Positions 1 through 9,483 of a stretch of 64,000 nucleotides of DNA are shown here, one piece after another (within the stretch, counting starts at the first letter, position 1; each line of letters opens with the position of its first letter). Source of the stretch: Linderina pennispora (taxonomy: Eukaryota; Kickxellomycota; Kickxellomycetes; Kickxellales; Kickxellaceae). Location: positions 32,173 to 96,172 of the forward strand of contig NW_024468272.1 of NCBI RefSeq assembly GCF_002104995.1. The letters run 5' to 3'. Made by a program: the position numbers and the translations under genes. The notes under the pieces are model-generated. The model was not told the DNA's origin. It did not search any database and saw only the letters and a list, made by a program, of their open reading frames with translations.

Positions 1-2
1 GT

Positions 3-1127
3 GCCGGCTTCTCCTCTGCCTGCGTGGTGGATATTGGCGCGCAAAAGACCAGCATTGCATGCGTCGAAGACGGATACTGTCACCAGGAATCGCGCGTAAG
101 CATCATGCACGGCGCTGACGACATCACCCGCTTCCTGTTTGATCTGTTCCAGCGCAGCTCATTCCCGTACCACGAAGCCAACCTCAACCGGCTCTACGAC
201 TGGACAATCCTGGCTGATCTGCGCGAGAAGCACAGCACGCTGAACCTCTCGGACGTCAACATCCGCATGACTGACTTTTTTGTGCGCGTGCCCGACAGGC
301 CCACGCAAAAGTACAGCTTCAAGACCTACGATGAGATGTACCTGGCGCCGCTCTGCGTGTTCTATCCGTACATCTCAGACGCATACTACAAGATACCCGC
401 ATACGCCCGCTCGTTCCTCGGCGGTATCGGGCCCGCCGCCCAGATCGAGACAGGCTGGGGTCCGCCAATGTGCAGCCATATGACGCCCACGCAGTTTGGC
501 ATTCTGCCATCACGGCCAATTGAGATTGAGGCGCCGGTGACAGCCGATCAGTTTGCTGAGGCGGCCACCGCCCCGGCCACGGTGCCGGCCACCGAGCCCA
601 GCACTCCCGAGCCCAGCGCTGCCCCGCCTGCCGGCTCCTCGGCCACGCCGGTGGTTGACAAGTCTCTGGTCAGCCATTTCAAGGACATGGCTGCCAGCGA
701 GATAAAGACGCTGCCGCCAACGCCAGTCGTGCCCACAGTCACGTACGTGCCGGACCCCGACTCCCAGTACGCGCGCATGCCCCTGGACGCGGCCATCACA
801 CACAGCATCACCCATGTCGGATCTGTCGACCGGGCGCGCAAGCTGTACAACTCGATTGTGCTGGTGGGGGGAGGCGCCGCATTCACGCCGGGCTTTGGCG
901 AAGTGCTGGCAAGCCGGCTCATGTACGTGCGGCCCGATTTCATGCAGTCCGTGGAGCGCGTCGATATCGTGTCGGCGCCGCGCGACCTCGACCCCAGAGT
1001 GCTGGCGTGGAAGGGGGCTGCTGTCCTTAGCCGCCTGGAGTGCGCAAGGGAGATGTGGGTCGATCGGACCGAGTGGATGGACTTTGGCACCAAGCTGCTG
1101 CGCGAACGGATGCTGTTCCCATGGTGA
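3..1127 (+). CDS. ARP8: Actin-related protein 8, C-terminal part (partial at the window edge)
   Basis: Arp8 is a nuclear actin-related subunit of the INO80 chromatin remodeller, where it helps the complex bind linker DNA and nucleosomes. The frame is already open at base 3 and reads into the actin-fold core (CVVDIGAQKTSIACVEDG), so the N-terminal half lies outside the window. Further on come the family landmarks: the DDITRFLFDLFQR helix, the LAPLCVFYPYI strand, a Pro/Ala/Thr-rich loop insertion at roughly bases 540-700, the VLVGGGAAFTPGF glycine loop, and the closing LAWKGAAVLS and LLRERMLFPW segments typical of Arp8. The insertion is the kind of loop that separates Arp8 from actin. The stop lies 54 bases from the end of the convergent PPR-LYR gene. 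Identity rests on the whole C-terminal half matching Arp8 better than other Arps. Confidence 0.9.
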   Translation, partial: AGFSSACVVDIGAQKTSIACVEDGYCHQESRVSIMHGADDITRFLFDLFQRSSFPYHEANLNRLYDWTILADLREKHSTLNLSDVNIRMTDFFVRVPDRPTQKYSFKTYDEMYLAPLCVFYPYISDAYYKIPAYARSFLGGIGPAAQIETGWGPPMCSHMTPTQFGILPSRPIEIEAPVTADQFAEAATAPATVPATEPSTPEPSAAPPAGSSATPVVDKSLVSHFKDMAASEIKTLPPTPVVPTVTYVPDPDSQYARMPLDAAITHSITHVGSVDRARKLYNSIVLVGGGAAFTPGFGEVLASRLMYVRPDFMQSVERVDIVSAPRDLDPRVLAWKGAAVLSRLECAREMWVDRTEWMDFGTKLLRERMLFPW

Positions 1128-1181
1128 TTATGTATGTCTTTTTTGCATGTTTCTTTTTCTTTCCTTTAAACAATGTTATAT

Positions 1182-4007
1182 CTATCTCGATTCTTTTCGG
1201 ACCAGCAGCTGGCCTCCGTCAGCATGCCAGCCCTGCAGCCATTTGATCTGGCTCTGGCCCTCGTCCACCAGCCGTGCAATCTGCGGATCATTCGTGGGTA
1301 GGTCACGGTAGAGCTCGAATGTGAACCGCGCGTTATGCTTGAGCTTGGCCCGCATCTCCGGTATCGGAAATCCACGCACTTGACGTAGTAGGCCACGATA
1401 CAGCGACAGGCACTTTGCCCGGTTTGTTTGGACCGCTATAGACTTCACTGGCGGGAGCAGCAATGAAGAATCAGTCGAGGAGAGCGATCGCCGAACAGTC
1501 CGTGCATCTGCAATCCGCTTCATGTCCTCCATAGCCGTACACACCCAGTCAGCGATATCAGGAAACCGCACCAGCAGCTTGGGGACATCCTTTATCCCAT
1601 CAACGCCAGCCAGCTTACAGATCTGATCGTAAATATACAGGACCGTATCCGGGCTGCATTTGTACACACACAGTCGCATAAACGCATGCCACTGGTGGTC
1701 AGTCAGCGACGCACCAGTCTGCATGATCCGGCCAACTAATGCAAATGCCCCGTTGACATCGCTTGTCTGGATGCAGTACCGCAGCACCATGGTTAGATCC
1801 GATGGCGATTCGGGCAGCTCATACTGCGCGTGGATTTGGTCATAGACGCTCAGGGCCTTTGGGAGTTGGTTGTCCGAGAGCAGCGCACGCATGATGAGGT
1901 TGAGCGTCACAGGGTCGCCTGAGCTAGCGTGCAGAGCGGTGGGCTGCGAGATGTTTTCATCGAGCAGCGAGAGTGCTGTGTGCGGATCTTTGGCGGAAAG
2001 GAGCGAGGACATAGCCATGTTGAGCAGATAGCTTGTACGGGCGTGCTCAGTACAGCTTTCAGCATCCACAACCGAAGGGGATCGCTGAGAGCTGGACAGG
2101 AGCCATTCAGAAGCCTCCCGCAAAACACTCATCACGCCAGCAACGTCACCAGAACGTACATACGCATACATTAGTATGCCCCATGTCACCTCGCTGACCA
2201 AGATACCGCTGCTCGATTCACTGCTTTGCAGCATGCAGAGCTCCTCAAAATATGCGCGCACCTGCTTTGGCTGCTTCAGTATCGCCCACGCATACATCAG
2301 CGAGTGGTATACCTTCGCTGGCCGCTTAATATTGCACCGCTTCATATCTGCCAGCAAAGAATCTGCGACCTGTGTTTTGCGCAGAAAGAACTCGCCCATC
2401 TGTGTCGGCTTGCTTTTCCGCGTCAGCCCGCAGATGATCGCCGTATAGTAATGCACCGATGCCGTAACCCCAGATCGCAGTGCAGTGCGCGTCAGAAACG
2501 TAATTGCGCGGATGTCATCGGTGCGTGCCAGACTGTCGGCCAGCACTGCGTAAATTGACTCGGTGGCTGTGAATTTACCCGTGGTGGTCCATGCGGTCCG
2601 AGACTCAGCGTCACGAAATACCATGAATGCCTGCTTGACCATATCGTGCGCTGATAGCGAGCGCATGAGCTTGTGTATCGCAGAGACCGATGGAGACTCA
2701 AGGCGAGGAGCTAGTTTAAAATGCACAGCGAGCGCACATTGCAACACCTTGTCGGTATCCCCGGGGCATTCTGGCGGTTCGATAGCGGCAAGGATCTGTG
2801 ATATCGCTGCATGATGTGTTGAATGCAGGATCAGTGAGCTGGTGTCCTCCAGCATCACGTCGACGATCCTTTCTACCGCCTGCCAGTCGTCGCTATGTCT
2901 TGTGTGCCAGTATGTCAATAGCAGGTGGAATGTACGTTGGCATTTTAATGCTCTGGCCACAGTAAGCGCATTCTCCAGGCTCCCTTGTCGCACCAACGCA
3001 CACATTACATCCCTGTGCAGATTTGGGTGCTGCTTTGCAATCTCCGTTCGCCTAAGGGATAAAGTGACCAGCGAATCCCGCGTTGCTCCCTGTGGGTGGC
3101 TCGGTAACGCGTACACCGATATTGCAAAGTTAGGCTGACCCGCCCGGAGCGCTGACCGAATCAACGACTCAACAGGCGCTAGGTCCGGCGTAACACCTCG
3201 CGCCATCAGTATCCTCATGGCTCTATCTGCCAGATCAATCCGAACCAATGGTGTGTTCGATCCCCGTAATGCCGCCACAGCATCCACACACGCAACGAGT
3301 TCTGCCGATATCCGCGACCTCGCAATCCCCGGCGATTTCCTCGCCTGCCGTAGCGCCAAACGCGCTGGTTTTGAAATGCACGCTCCTACCATCTTCGCTA
3401 ACTTTGGCTGCGCGGCAGACTTGTATGCATATGCAGCGCATGACGAAAACACACAGTCCATAGCTGCCCTTTGCTGTGCGCTTAGATTATTATACATGTC
3501 GACCAGCCCGACGTCCTGGTCCGCCAGCAGCGCCGCAAAAAGCATGGTGCAGTCGTCCAAATCGCCGCGCATTTCTGTCTGCATTGTCGCATAGATTCCA
3601 GCCAAGATTCCATCGACCGAACACATCCGCTTGACCAGCATGAACTGCGTGAGTGGAGAGATCGTCGTTCCGTCTGCCTTCCAACCGCCATACGCGCGTT
3701 TGGACAGCTCAATTATATGTGTCATGTCGTCCCTGCGTATGCAATCCCAGATCGCATGCTCCACATCGCTGAACCTCATGCTGCTGTCGATCTGCATGTG
3801 CCGCCGTACAAGATTGATTTTGCCTGAGCTGTTTCGATCATGGACACCACCGTGTGGATCAGATGCTGTAGCCGCTAGGCCTGCTGAGGACACATAGTGT
3901 CTGGCAATCCGAAGCGCACACCAGTGCCCGGCTGCAGTTTTTGCTGCTGCTGCCGGCCCGCATGGAAACAAGACACCTGGCGGACACGGCAGTCGTCGTG
4001 GTAGCAT
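1182..4007 (-). CDS. Mitochondrial pentatricopeptide-repeat protein with a C-terminal LYR-motif domain
   Basis: This is one uninterrupted frame of 941 residues. The first ~50 residues are rich in Arg, Ala and Ser with no acidic residue before about residue 50, as expected of a mitochondrial presequence. Most of the rest consists of helical pairs of PPR type, for example around YYTAIICGLTRKSK, YHSLMYAWAILKQPKQVRAYFEEL and LNLIMRALLSDNQLPKALSVYDQI. PPR proteins bind organellar RNA. Residues 863-941 are different: LSLYRGLLRQVRGFP, a central Arg/Phe helix, then DPQIARLVDEGQSQIKWL. This fits the complex1_LYR fold and resembles LYRM9 most. LYR proteins bind acyl-ACP and assist Fe-S or respiratory-complex assembly. 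No stop or splice signal was seen between the two parts. It shares a ~400-bp divergent promoter region with DBP9. The exact RNA target cannot be told. Confidence 0.82.
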   Translation of the reverse strand: MLPRRLPCPPGVLFPCGPAAAAKTAAGHWCALRIARHYVSSAGLAATASDPHGGVHDRNSSGKINLVRRHMQIDSSMRFSDVEHAIWDCIRRDDMTHIIELSKRAYGGWKADGTTISPLTQFMLVKRMCSVDGILAGIYATMQTEMRGDLDDCTMLFAALLADQDVGLVDMYNNLSAQQRAAMDCVFSSCAAYAYKSAAQPKLAKMVGACISKPARLALRQARKSPGIARSRISAELVACVDAVAALRGSNTPLVRIDLADRAMRILMARGVTPDLAPVESLIRSALRAGQPNFAISVYALPSHPQGATRDSLVTLSLRRTEIAKQHPNLHRDVMCALVRQGSLENALTVARALKCQRTFHLLLTYWHTRHSDDWQAVERIVDVMLEDTSSLILHSTHHAAISQILAAIEPPECPGDTDKVLQCALAVHFKLAPRLESPSVSAIHKLMRSLSAHDMVKQAFMVFRDAESRTAWTTTGKFTATESIYAVLADSLARTDDIRAITFLTRTALRSGVTASVHYYTAIICGLTRKSKPTQMGEFFLRKTQVADSLLADMKRCNIKRPAKVYHSLMYAWAILKQPKQVRAYFEELCMLQSSESSSGILVSEVTWGILMYAYVRSGDVAGVMSVLREASEWLLSSSQRSPSVVDAESCTEHARTSYLLNMAMSSLLSAKDPHTALSLLDENISQPTALHASSGDPVTLNLIMRALLSDNQLPKALSVYDQIHAQYELPESPSDLTMVLRYCIQTSDVNGAFALVGRIMQTGASLTDHQWHAFMRLCVYKCSPDTVLYIYDQICKLAGVDGIKDVPKLLVRFPDIADWVCTAMEDMKRIADARTVRRSLSSTDSSLLLPPVKSIAVQTNRAKCLSLYRGLLRQVRGFPIPEMRAKLKHNARFTFELYRDLPTNDPQIARLVDEGQSQIKWLQGWHADGGQLLVRKESR

Positions 4008-4411
4008 ATATCTGCAACTCTCCCAAAAACGGGGCTTCTATGTGTGAGGCGTTTGAATTAGACGGAAAATACTGCGCTGCCGGCTGCCCCTCCACACTCC
4101 TCAAGTGATAAACGGACTATGAATGCAAAAAGAAGAGAAATTCGGCGCGAATGGGAGCAGAGCCAGCAGTGCTTGCACAGCTTTGAGAGCCAGAATAGCA
4201 GCACCATTGCTATCTTTTCAGCCCAAAATGGATCTCTGGGAGTGCTGATCGGCGCAAGCGTGATTTGTTGATCTGGGTCTGAAGTTTTTTTTTTTTGTTC
4301 GCTGCAAATGCTCAGCTATACATTGACGCCTGCCTGGGACCTTGTTTCTCTCTGCTGCGACTCTCCAAACTCCCCGTTTCAATTTACTTTTTATTCCCAC
4401 ACATTGGCAGA
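4008..4411. promoter_or_regulatory. Divergent intergenic region between the PPR-LYR gene and DBP9
   Basis: About 400 bases separate the two start codons of genes transcribed away from each other, so both promoters must lie here. A run of T lies at about 4286-4295. The DBP9 frame stays open upstream to 4295, but that extension looks like leader. No specific operator was recognised. Confidence 0.45.
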
Positions 4412-6211
4412 ATGGACGAGAAGCTACTGGACTCTAAGGCGACCTTTCTGTCGCTTGATCTGGATGACCGTCTGCTGCGTGCACTGGGCAACATGGGCTT
4501 AGTGCACCCGACCCTGGTGCAGGCCAAGGCGATTCCCCTGGCTCTCGCAGGCAAAGATATCCTGGCACGGGCCAAGACGGGCTCTGGAAAGACAGCAGCC
4601 TACTGCCTGCCGGTCCTGCACAAGATCCTGCAGGCCAAGGACGAGCTCAGTGTGAACAGCGAGGAGCGGAAGCGGACGCGTTCGTTGATCCTGGTGCCGA
4701 CGCGCGAGCTGGCGGAGCAGGTGTCCAAGTATATTGCAGATCTGTCAAAGTTCTGCGGCAAGGACATTACAGCGGTGAACATTGCGACTAACGCCGCGCT
4801 ACATATCCAGGCACCGCTGCTGGCGGAGTCGCCCGATGTCGTGGTCTCGACGCCAGCCAAGATCCTCAAGCACCTTGTTGCCAAGAGCACCAGCCTGGAG
4901 ACCCTTGAGACGCTGGTGATTGACGAGGCCGATCTGGTGCTGTCGTTTGGCTATGAGGAGGATATCCGCGGGATCCTGGCGCACCTGCCAAAGATCTACC
5001 AGTCGATGCTGATGTCAGCCACACTCAATAAGGGCGTGGAGTCGCTGAAGAAACTGATTCTGACCAAGCCTGCGATTCTGCGCCTTGAGGACGACAAGGA
5101 GGAGTCGAGCAGCCTGGTGCAGTACGTTGTGAGGTGCACCGAGGAGGACAAGTTCCTGCTGGCCTACGTCATTCTGAAGCTGAAGCTGATTGCCGGCAAG
5201 TGCATTTTGTTTGTCAACGATATTGACCGGAGTTACCGTCTCAAGCTGTTCCTGGAGCAGTTCTCGATCCGGGCCTGCGTACTGAATTCGGAGCTGCCGT
5301 TGAACTCGCGCTACCACATTGTCGAGGAGTTTAACCGCGGAGTCTACGACTATATAATTGCTACAGACGAGAGTGACAAGATGGGCGAGGGCGATACAAA
5401 GGAGGACGAGGAAGAGGAGGAAGAAGAGGCTGTGGAGGAGACCGAGGCGGCCGAAGAAGCCAAGGGCGAGGAAGACGCCGAGGAGGAGAATACAAAGAAG
5501 AGCAAAAAGCTCAAGAGCAAAACTAAGAAGCGCAAGCGCGGGCAGGACAAGGAGTACGGCGTCTCGCGCGGCATCGACTTCAAGGGCGTGGCAGCAGTGA
5601 TTAACTTTGACTTCCCGCTCTCAGCGCGCGCCTACACGCACCGTGTTGGGCGCACAGCGCGCGGCGGCAGGCGCGGCATGAGCCTGTCGTTTGTCACCAA
5701 GGAGGATGCGAAGCAGAAGACGGTGCAGGCCAACGAGGAGCCGGTGTTTGAGCGCGTGGCAGTGCAGCAGCGCAAGCAGGGCAGCGAGATCCTGCCATAC
5801 AAATTCGACATGGCGCAGGTGGACGGGTTCCGGTACCGCGCCAACGACGCAATGCGCTCGGTGACGAAGACGTCGATCCGCGAGGCGCGCATCAAGGAGA
5901 TCAAGCAGGAGATCCTGAACTCGGAGAAGCTCAAGGCGCATTTCGAAGACAAGCCGCGGGACCTGCAGTTTTTGCGGCACGACAAGGAGCTCCACCCGCA
6001 GCAGATCCAGCCGCATATGAGGCATATTCCGCAGTACCTGGTGCCCAAGATCGCTGGCGTGGCTCATGCGGATGGTGTGGCGACGACGCCCGAGGTCGGG
6101 TTTGTGCCGTTCAACAAGGACGCGAAGCGGAGGAAGGGCGGCCGGCGCGGCGGAAACAAAAAGTCAAAGAGCGGAGATCCACTCAAGAATCTGGGCAAGA
6201 AGCGGCGTTAG
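4412..6211 (+). CDS. DBP9: DEAD-box ATP-dependent RNA helicase Dbp9 (DDX56 family)
   Basis: Dbp9 is a nucleolar helicase needed for 60S ribosomal subunit assembly. From the ATG at 4412 the product is 599 residues, close to yeast Dbp9. Motifs in order: Walker A AKTGSGKT (54-61), PTREL (96-100), DEAD (171-174), SAT (202-204), SRGIDF (385-390) and HRVGRTARGG (about 412). Residues 321-382, between IIATDES and SRGIDF, form an acidic then lysine-rich insert. An insert in this position is characteristic of Dbp9/DDX56 and helps separate it from other DEAD-box proteins. The C-terminus is Lys/Arg/Gly-rich, as expected of a nucleolar protein. The frame is open 39 codons upstream, but that part reads like leader and the 4412 ATG begins the conserved N-terminus. 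Confidence 0.93.
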   Translation: MDEKLLDSKATFLSLDLDDRLLRALGNMGLVHPTLVQAKAIPLALAGKDILARAKTGSGKTAAYCLPVLHKILQAKDELSVNSEERKRTRSLILVPTRELAEQVSKYIADLSKFCGKDITAVNIATNAALHIQAPLLAESPDVVVSTPAKILKHLVAKSTSLETLETLVIDEADLVLSFGYEEDIRGILAHLPKIYQSMLMSATLNKGVESLKKLILTKPAILRLEDDKEESSSLVQYVVRCTEEDKFLLAYVILKLKLIAGKCILFVNDIDRSYRLKLFLEQFSIRACVLNSELPLNSRYHIVEEFNRGVYDYIIATDESDKMGEGDTKEDEEEEEEEAVEETEAAEEAKGEEDAEEENTKKSKKLKSKTKKRKRGQDKEYGVSRGIDFKGVAAVINFDFPLSARAYTHRVGRTARGGRRGMSLSFVTKEDAKQKTVQANEEPVFERVAVQQRKQGSEILPYKFDMAQVDGFRYRANDAMRSVTKTSIREARIKEIKQEILNSEKLKAHFEDKPRDLQFLRHDKELHPQQIQPHMRHIPQYLVPKIAGVAHADGVATTPEVGFVPFNKDAKRRKGGRRGGNKKSKSGDPLKNLGKKRR

Positions 6212-6447
6212 GTTTCTTTTTTTGCATTTAGAGTAGCCCATATATGGCAAGCTGCCACGTTTGTTGTTCAGGGGGTATGGTGAGTGCGTACATGGCATGG
6301 AAACCGTGCATGTTGATGCCGCGGTATGCCTGGATGCCAACCTCGCACCCACAAATGGGCATGTGGTTCTGAAGGGAACATTGGTGCAGATTGATATGTT
6401 GGATTATTGAACACCAATATCTAATTTCCTTTTTGCAATATTTGACA

Positions 6448-7716
6448 ATGAAACGAGAGGCGTCGCACGACACGGATGGAGAACGTCCGAAGAAACGAGC
6501 GCATGTCAAAGACACGTCAGACACCATGTTGCCACCGCATGTTGACTATCAGATCCTCTCAACGCAGTACCCAGACCTCAAACAGTACCTAAGAGCGAAC
6601 ACCAACACAGGCAGGCTCAACGTGCTCGACTTCGGCAGCCCAGACGCCGTGCGGACACTGAACAAGGCGATGCTAAAAGTGTACTTTGACCTAGACATCC
6701 AGCTACCGGAAAACAGCCTATGCCCGTCGGTTCCCAACCGGTACGGCTACGTGAAATGGCTTGCAGACACGTTTACCGACGAGTTTGGCGATACAGAGGT
6801 AGTTGGCCTCGACATTGGCACTGGTGCATCCTGCATTTACCCATTGCTGGGCGCCCGCGCCATTAAAAACAGCAAGTTCATCGGGAGCGATATCAACCAG
6901 GAGTCGATAGAGGTCGCCAACGACAACATTAAGCGCAACTGCCTGCTGTCCCGGATCCAAACATACCTGAACACGGCCCGCACGCGCAAGATCCCGCTGG
7001 ATGCAGCAGGTTTTCCGTACAAGACGCTCTCCTTCTGCATGTGCAATCCGCCGTTCTACGCCAACGAGAAAGAACGTACGAGGCTTGAGAACATGAAAGG
7101 CGAGGCGCCGATATTGTCCACCAGTGGCAAGGATGACGAGTTCTATACTGACGGCGGCGAACTCGCATTCGTCATAGGTTTGGTCGACGAAAGCCTTGTT
7201 TTCAGAAACAGAGTCCGCTGGTACACGACCATGGTCGGTAGAAAGTCAACGCTGGTGGAGCTCCGAAAAAGACTACGATCGGAGAAGGGTGTTGTTCGGA
7301 TCAAGGAGCACAAGATCACACTGGGGAAGACCACACGGCAGTTCATTGCATGGTCGTTTGACCGGTCGCCGCTCCGGCAGCTCACGATACCGAGAAATTT
7401 GCAGAGCGCAATGCAATGGACTCTGGATACTTCAAAAGACCTTGGGATTAGTGTGCAGCTGGTAGGGGAGTTGCGAGTGGAGCTTTCGGCGACCCGCGTT
7501 ACGTGGTCGCGAAAGGCACGACGCCAGGCAAAGCTCCAAGCAAGCAGCTCGGAGGATGTGCCAAGGGACCTGATCCTCGAGGCCACAGCAACAATGAACG
7601 AGGTGGATGGCAACTGGACACGTATCGACCTGCTTGCCAGCACCAGCCACGACCTGGCGTGCTTTGAAACGCTCTACACACACCTGCTTCGGCGGATATC
7701 TGAGCTATCACAATGA
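6448..7716 (+). CDS. METTL16: METTL16-like RNA N6-adenosine methyltransferase
   Basis: The family methylates the ACAGAGA-box adenosine of U6 snRNA, and in animals also MAT2A mRNA hairpins. The product from the ATG at 6448 is 422 residues. It shows the family's N-terminal module (YPDLKQYLRANTNTGRLN and the SPDAVRTLNKAML helix), the SAM site LDIGTGASCIYPLL (121-134), SDIN at about 147-150, and the catalytic NPPF tetrad at 200-203 inside CMCNPPFYANEKER. About 110 residues follow the catalytic domain and contain a basic stretch (TWSRKARRQAK). This could correspond to the vertebrate-conserved region that binds U6, but that equivalence is inferred from position. An upstream in-frame start at 6391 would add 19 hydrophobic residues and is less likely. 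The stop is 24 bases from the convergent TMEM135-like gene. Confidence 0.9.
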   Translation: MKREASHDTDGERPKKRAHVKDTSDTMLPPHVDYQILSTQYPDLKQYLRANTNTGRLNVLDFGSPDAVRTLNKAMLKVYFDLDIQLPENSLCPSVPNRYGYVKWLADTFTDEFGDTEVVGLDIGTGASCIYPLLGARAIKNSKFIGSDINQESIEVANDNIKRNCLLSRIQTYLNTARTRKIPLDAAGFPYKTLSFCMCNPPFYANEKERTRLENMKGEAPILSTSGKDDEFYTDGGELAFVIGLVDESLVFRNRVRWYTTMVGRKSTLVELRKRLRSEKGVVRIKEHKITLGKTTRQFIAWSFDRSPLRQLTIPRNLQSAMQWTLDTSKDLGISVQLVGELRVELSATRVTWSRKARRQAKLQASSSEDVPRDLILEATATMNEVDGNWTRIDLLASTSHDLACFETLYTHLLRRISELSQ

Positions 7717-7740
7717 ATAAAGGAATGGAAGAAAGGAAGT

Positions 7741-9483
7741 CTAATTTCTGCCAAAAATTCTGGTCAGAACCGACAGGTACGTCATGCTGATAGTGGAGGG
7801 GTCGTTCTGGTAAATGCTCATCAGGACGCCTGTGGCAGCCGAGAACAGAGCGACCTCGCCATGCCGCACATTCTTCCACCAGCGGCGCTTGACGCCGACA
7901 TCCCAGCCGGACTCGAGGGCGCGCAGGAAACAGTACATGGCCAGCTCGATGCGGCGCGACGGAGCCTCGAGCAGCACCGCCAGGCCGCCGACCGACCCGG
8001 TGATGATGTACGACCAGTAGCTCTCGCGGCCGAGAACCGCGCGCATGCCGCACGAGAAATTGATGATGCCAACGATGAGCACAGCCAGAAACACCGAGCT
8101 GCGCACGCTGGATTTGATCAGGCTCAGGATCACCCCACGCGGGTCCTTGGCCAGGCGGTGGCGCTTGAACAGCAGCAGCACCGCAAGGTTGAGCGGCGTG
8201 TAGACGCGCATGGCCAGCGGGAAGACGTTGAAGAGGATGTACAGCATGCCCCTGGTGCAGCTCTCGGTCTGCGGGTGCAGGATGCCGCAGACGCCGAAGC
8301 CGTGCCGGATCTCGCTGCTGAGCGCCGGCAGCAGGACGTCGGCGTACTTTTCTGATGCAAAGTACTCCCGCGTGGTCATGCCGGCGGGGATCCGGCCGTG
8401 TAGGAGACTGCCGGGCTGTGTGGCCTGGCCCACGGTCCGGCTGATGCTCGTGAGCGCCAGATTGGCTGTGTCCGGGTAGAACCTTTCGTACCCGCTGGCA
8501 CGCGTCAGGAACTTGACGTAGCCACGGGGCATGACTTCGGTTTCAAACAGAATGCACATGCCGATAACGCAGCACGACGCCGACATCAGCGCCGTGGACG
8601 AGTACTTGCGGATCCAGCCGACGATCCGCTCGATAGTCTCGGCATGACGGGCCTGGCGTTTCGCCTCCTTGCTGTTGTCTGCGGTGTCGGGCGACCACCG
8701 CACGTTCTGCTTATCTCGGCTGGGCCCGGGGCCCGCCTGCGACATATGCAGGCCTTTCAGGTGCTTATGCTGGACATCCCCGGCAATCATGCTGCCGGCC
8801 GAATACGACCGCCGCACTGACTGGCGCAGGGTGCGGTCGTCCTTGAGCTTCTGCTGCTTGCTTGTCCACCGGTCAAACACCCACATACACCCGTACTGGA
8901 GCGCCCGCGAGACCATATACAAAGTCACTGCCGTGCGCCTGGACCGGCTGCGATCAAGCTTAATCGAGATAAGCCCGGCCAGCATCCCGGCCACCAGTGC
9001 ATTCGTATAGTCGCTGCTGTGGGCGCCGCGCCAGCGCCTGAGCGTGCACAGAAAGCCCTTGTAGGCGCCGATCAGGACCGACAGGAACGTGGCAAAGCTG
9101 GCCGTGTCCCGGTTGAACGCGCGCAGGAGAACCCTGGGATTGCGGAACAGCCGCAGTGTCAGAATATGCGGCGCCACTGCCAGCCCGTATTTGACCACGT
9201 AGCCAACCAGGAACGCCTTCAAGAAACCGCGCACTGCGTTCTGCCTACATGTCGTGCCCTCATGCAGGCATACGGCCTCCTCGCGCTGCCGCTTCTTCGA
9301 CTCAATGGCCATGCGCCGCAGGTCGGTGCTGCTATGTAGGCGCTCCAGCTGCTGGTGGAACCGCCGGAACCCAGCCACCACCGACTCTTTCTCCTTGTCG
9401 GTCAGCGCATAGCTGGTTATGCGCGCTATCGTCTCGATAAACGTGTTGAGGAGAACCGAGGTACTGTCTGCTGCGTCCGCCAT
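7741..9483 (-). CDS. TMEM135-like multi-pass membrane protein
   Basis: Product of 580 residues from the ATG at 9483. An in-frame ATG at 9585 would add 34 residues, but MADAADSTSVLLN is the more natural start. TMEM135 is a multi-pass protein of peroxisomes, mitochondria and lipid droplets linked to fatty-acid metabolism and mitochondrial dynamics. Visible features are a cysteine-containing N-terminal block followed by a membrane segment (CLHEGTTCRQNAVRGFLKAF), and a second, similar block in the C-terminal half (ESCTRGMLYILFNVFPLAMR). This is the internal duplication expected of the family. Long hydrophobic helices flank both. The middle (about residues 240-320) is basic and polar and probably exposed to the cytosol. 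A Tim17-related membrane family was considered but fits the paired Cys blocks less well. Confidence 0.82.
   Translation of the reverse strand: MADAADSTSVLLNTFIETIARITSYALTDKEKESVVAGFRRFHQQLERLHSSTDLRRMAIESKKRQREEAVCLHEGTTCRQNAVRGFLKAFLVGYVVKYGLAVAPHILTLRLFRNPRVLLRAFNRDTASFATFLSVLIGAYKGFLCTLRRWRGAHSSDYTNALVAGMLAGLISIKLDRSRSRRTAVTLYMVSRALQYGCMWVFDRWTSKQQKLKDDRTLRQSVRRSYSAGSMIAGDVQHKHLKGLHMSQAGPGPSRDKQNVRWSPDTADNSKEAKRQARHAETIERIVGWIRKYSSTALMSASCCVIGMCILFETEVMPRGYVKFLTRASGYERFYPDTANLALTSISRTVGQATQPGSLLHGRIPAGMTTREYFASEKYADVLLPALSSEIRHGFGVCGILHPQTESCTRGMLYILFNVFPLAMRVYTPLNLAVLLLFKRHRLAKDPRGVILSLIKSSVRSSVFLAVLIVGIINFSCGMRAVLGRESYWSYIITGSVGGLAVLLEAPSRRIELAMYCFLRALESGWDVGVKRRWWKNVRHGEVALFSAATGVLMSIYQNDPSTISMTYLSVLTRIFGRN

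Noticed and set aside
5400-5560. Acidic low-complexity stretch as evidence of an unspliced intron in DBP9
   Set aside because: It stays in frame, lacks splice sites, and an acidic/basic insert at this point is normal for Dbp9/DDX56.
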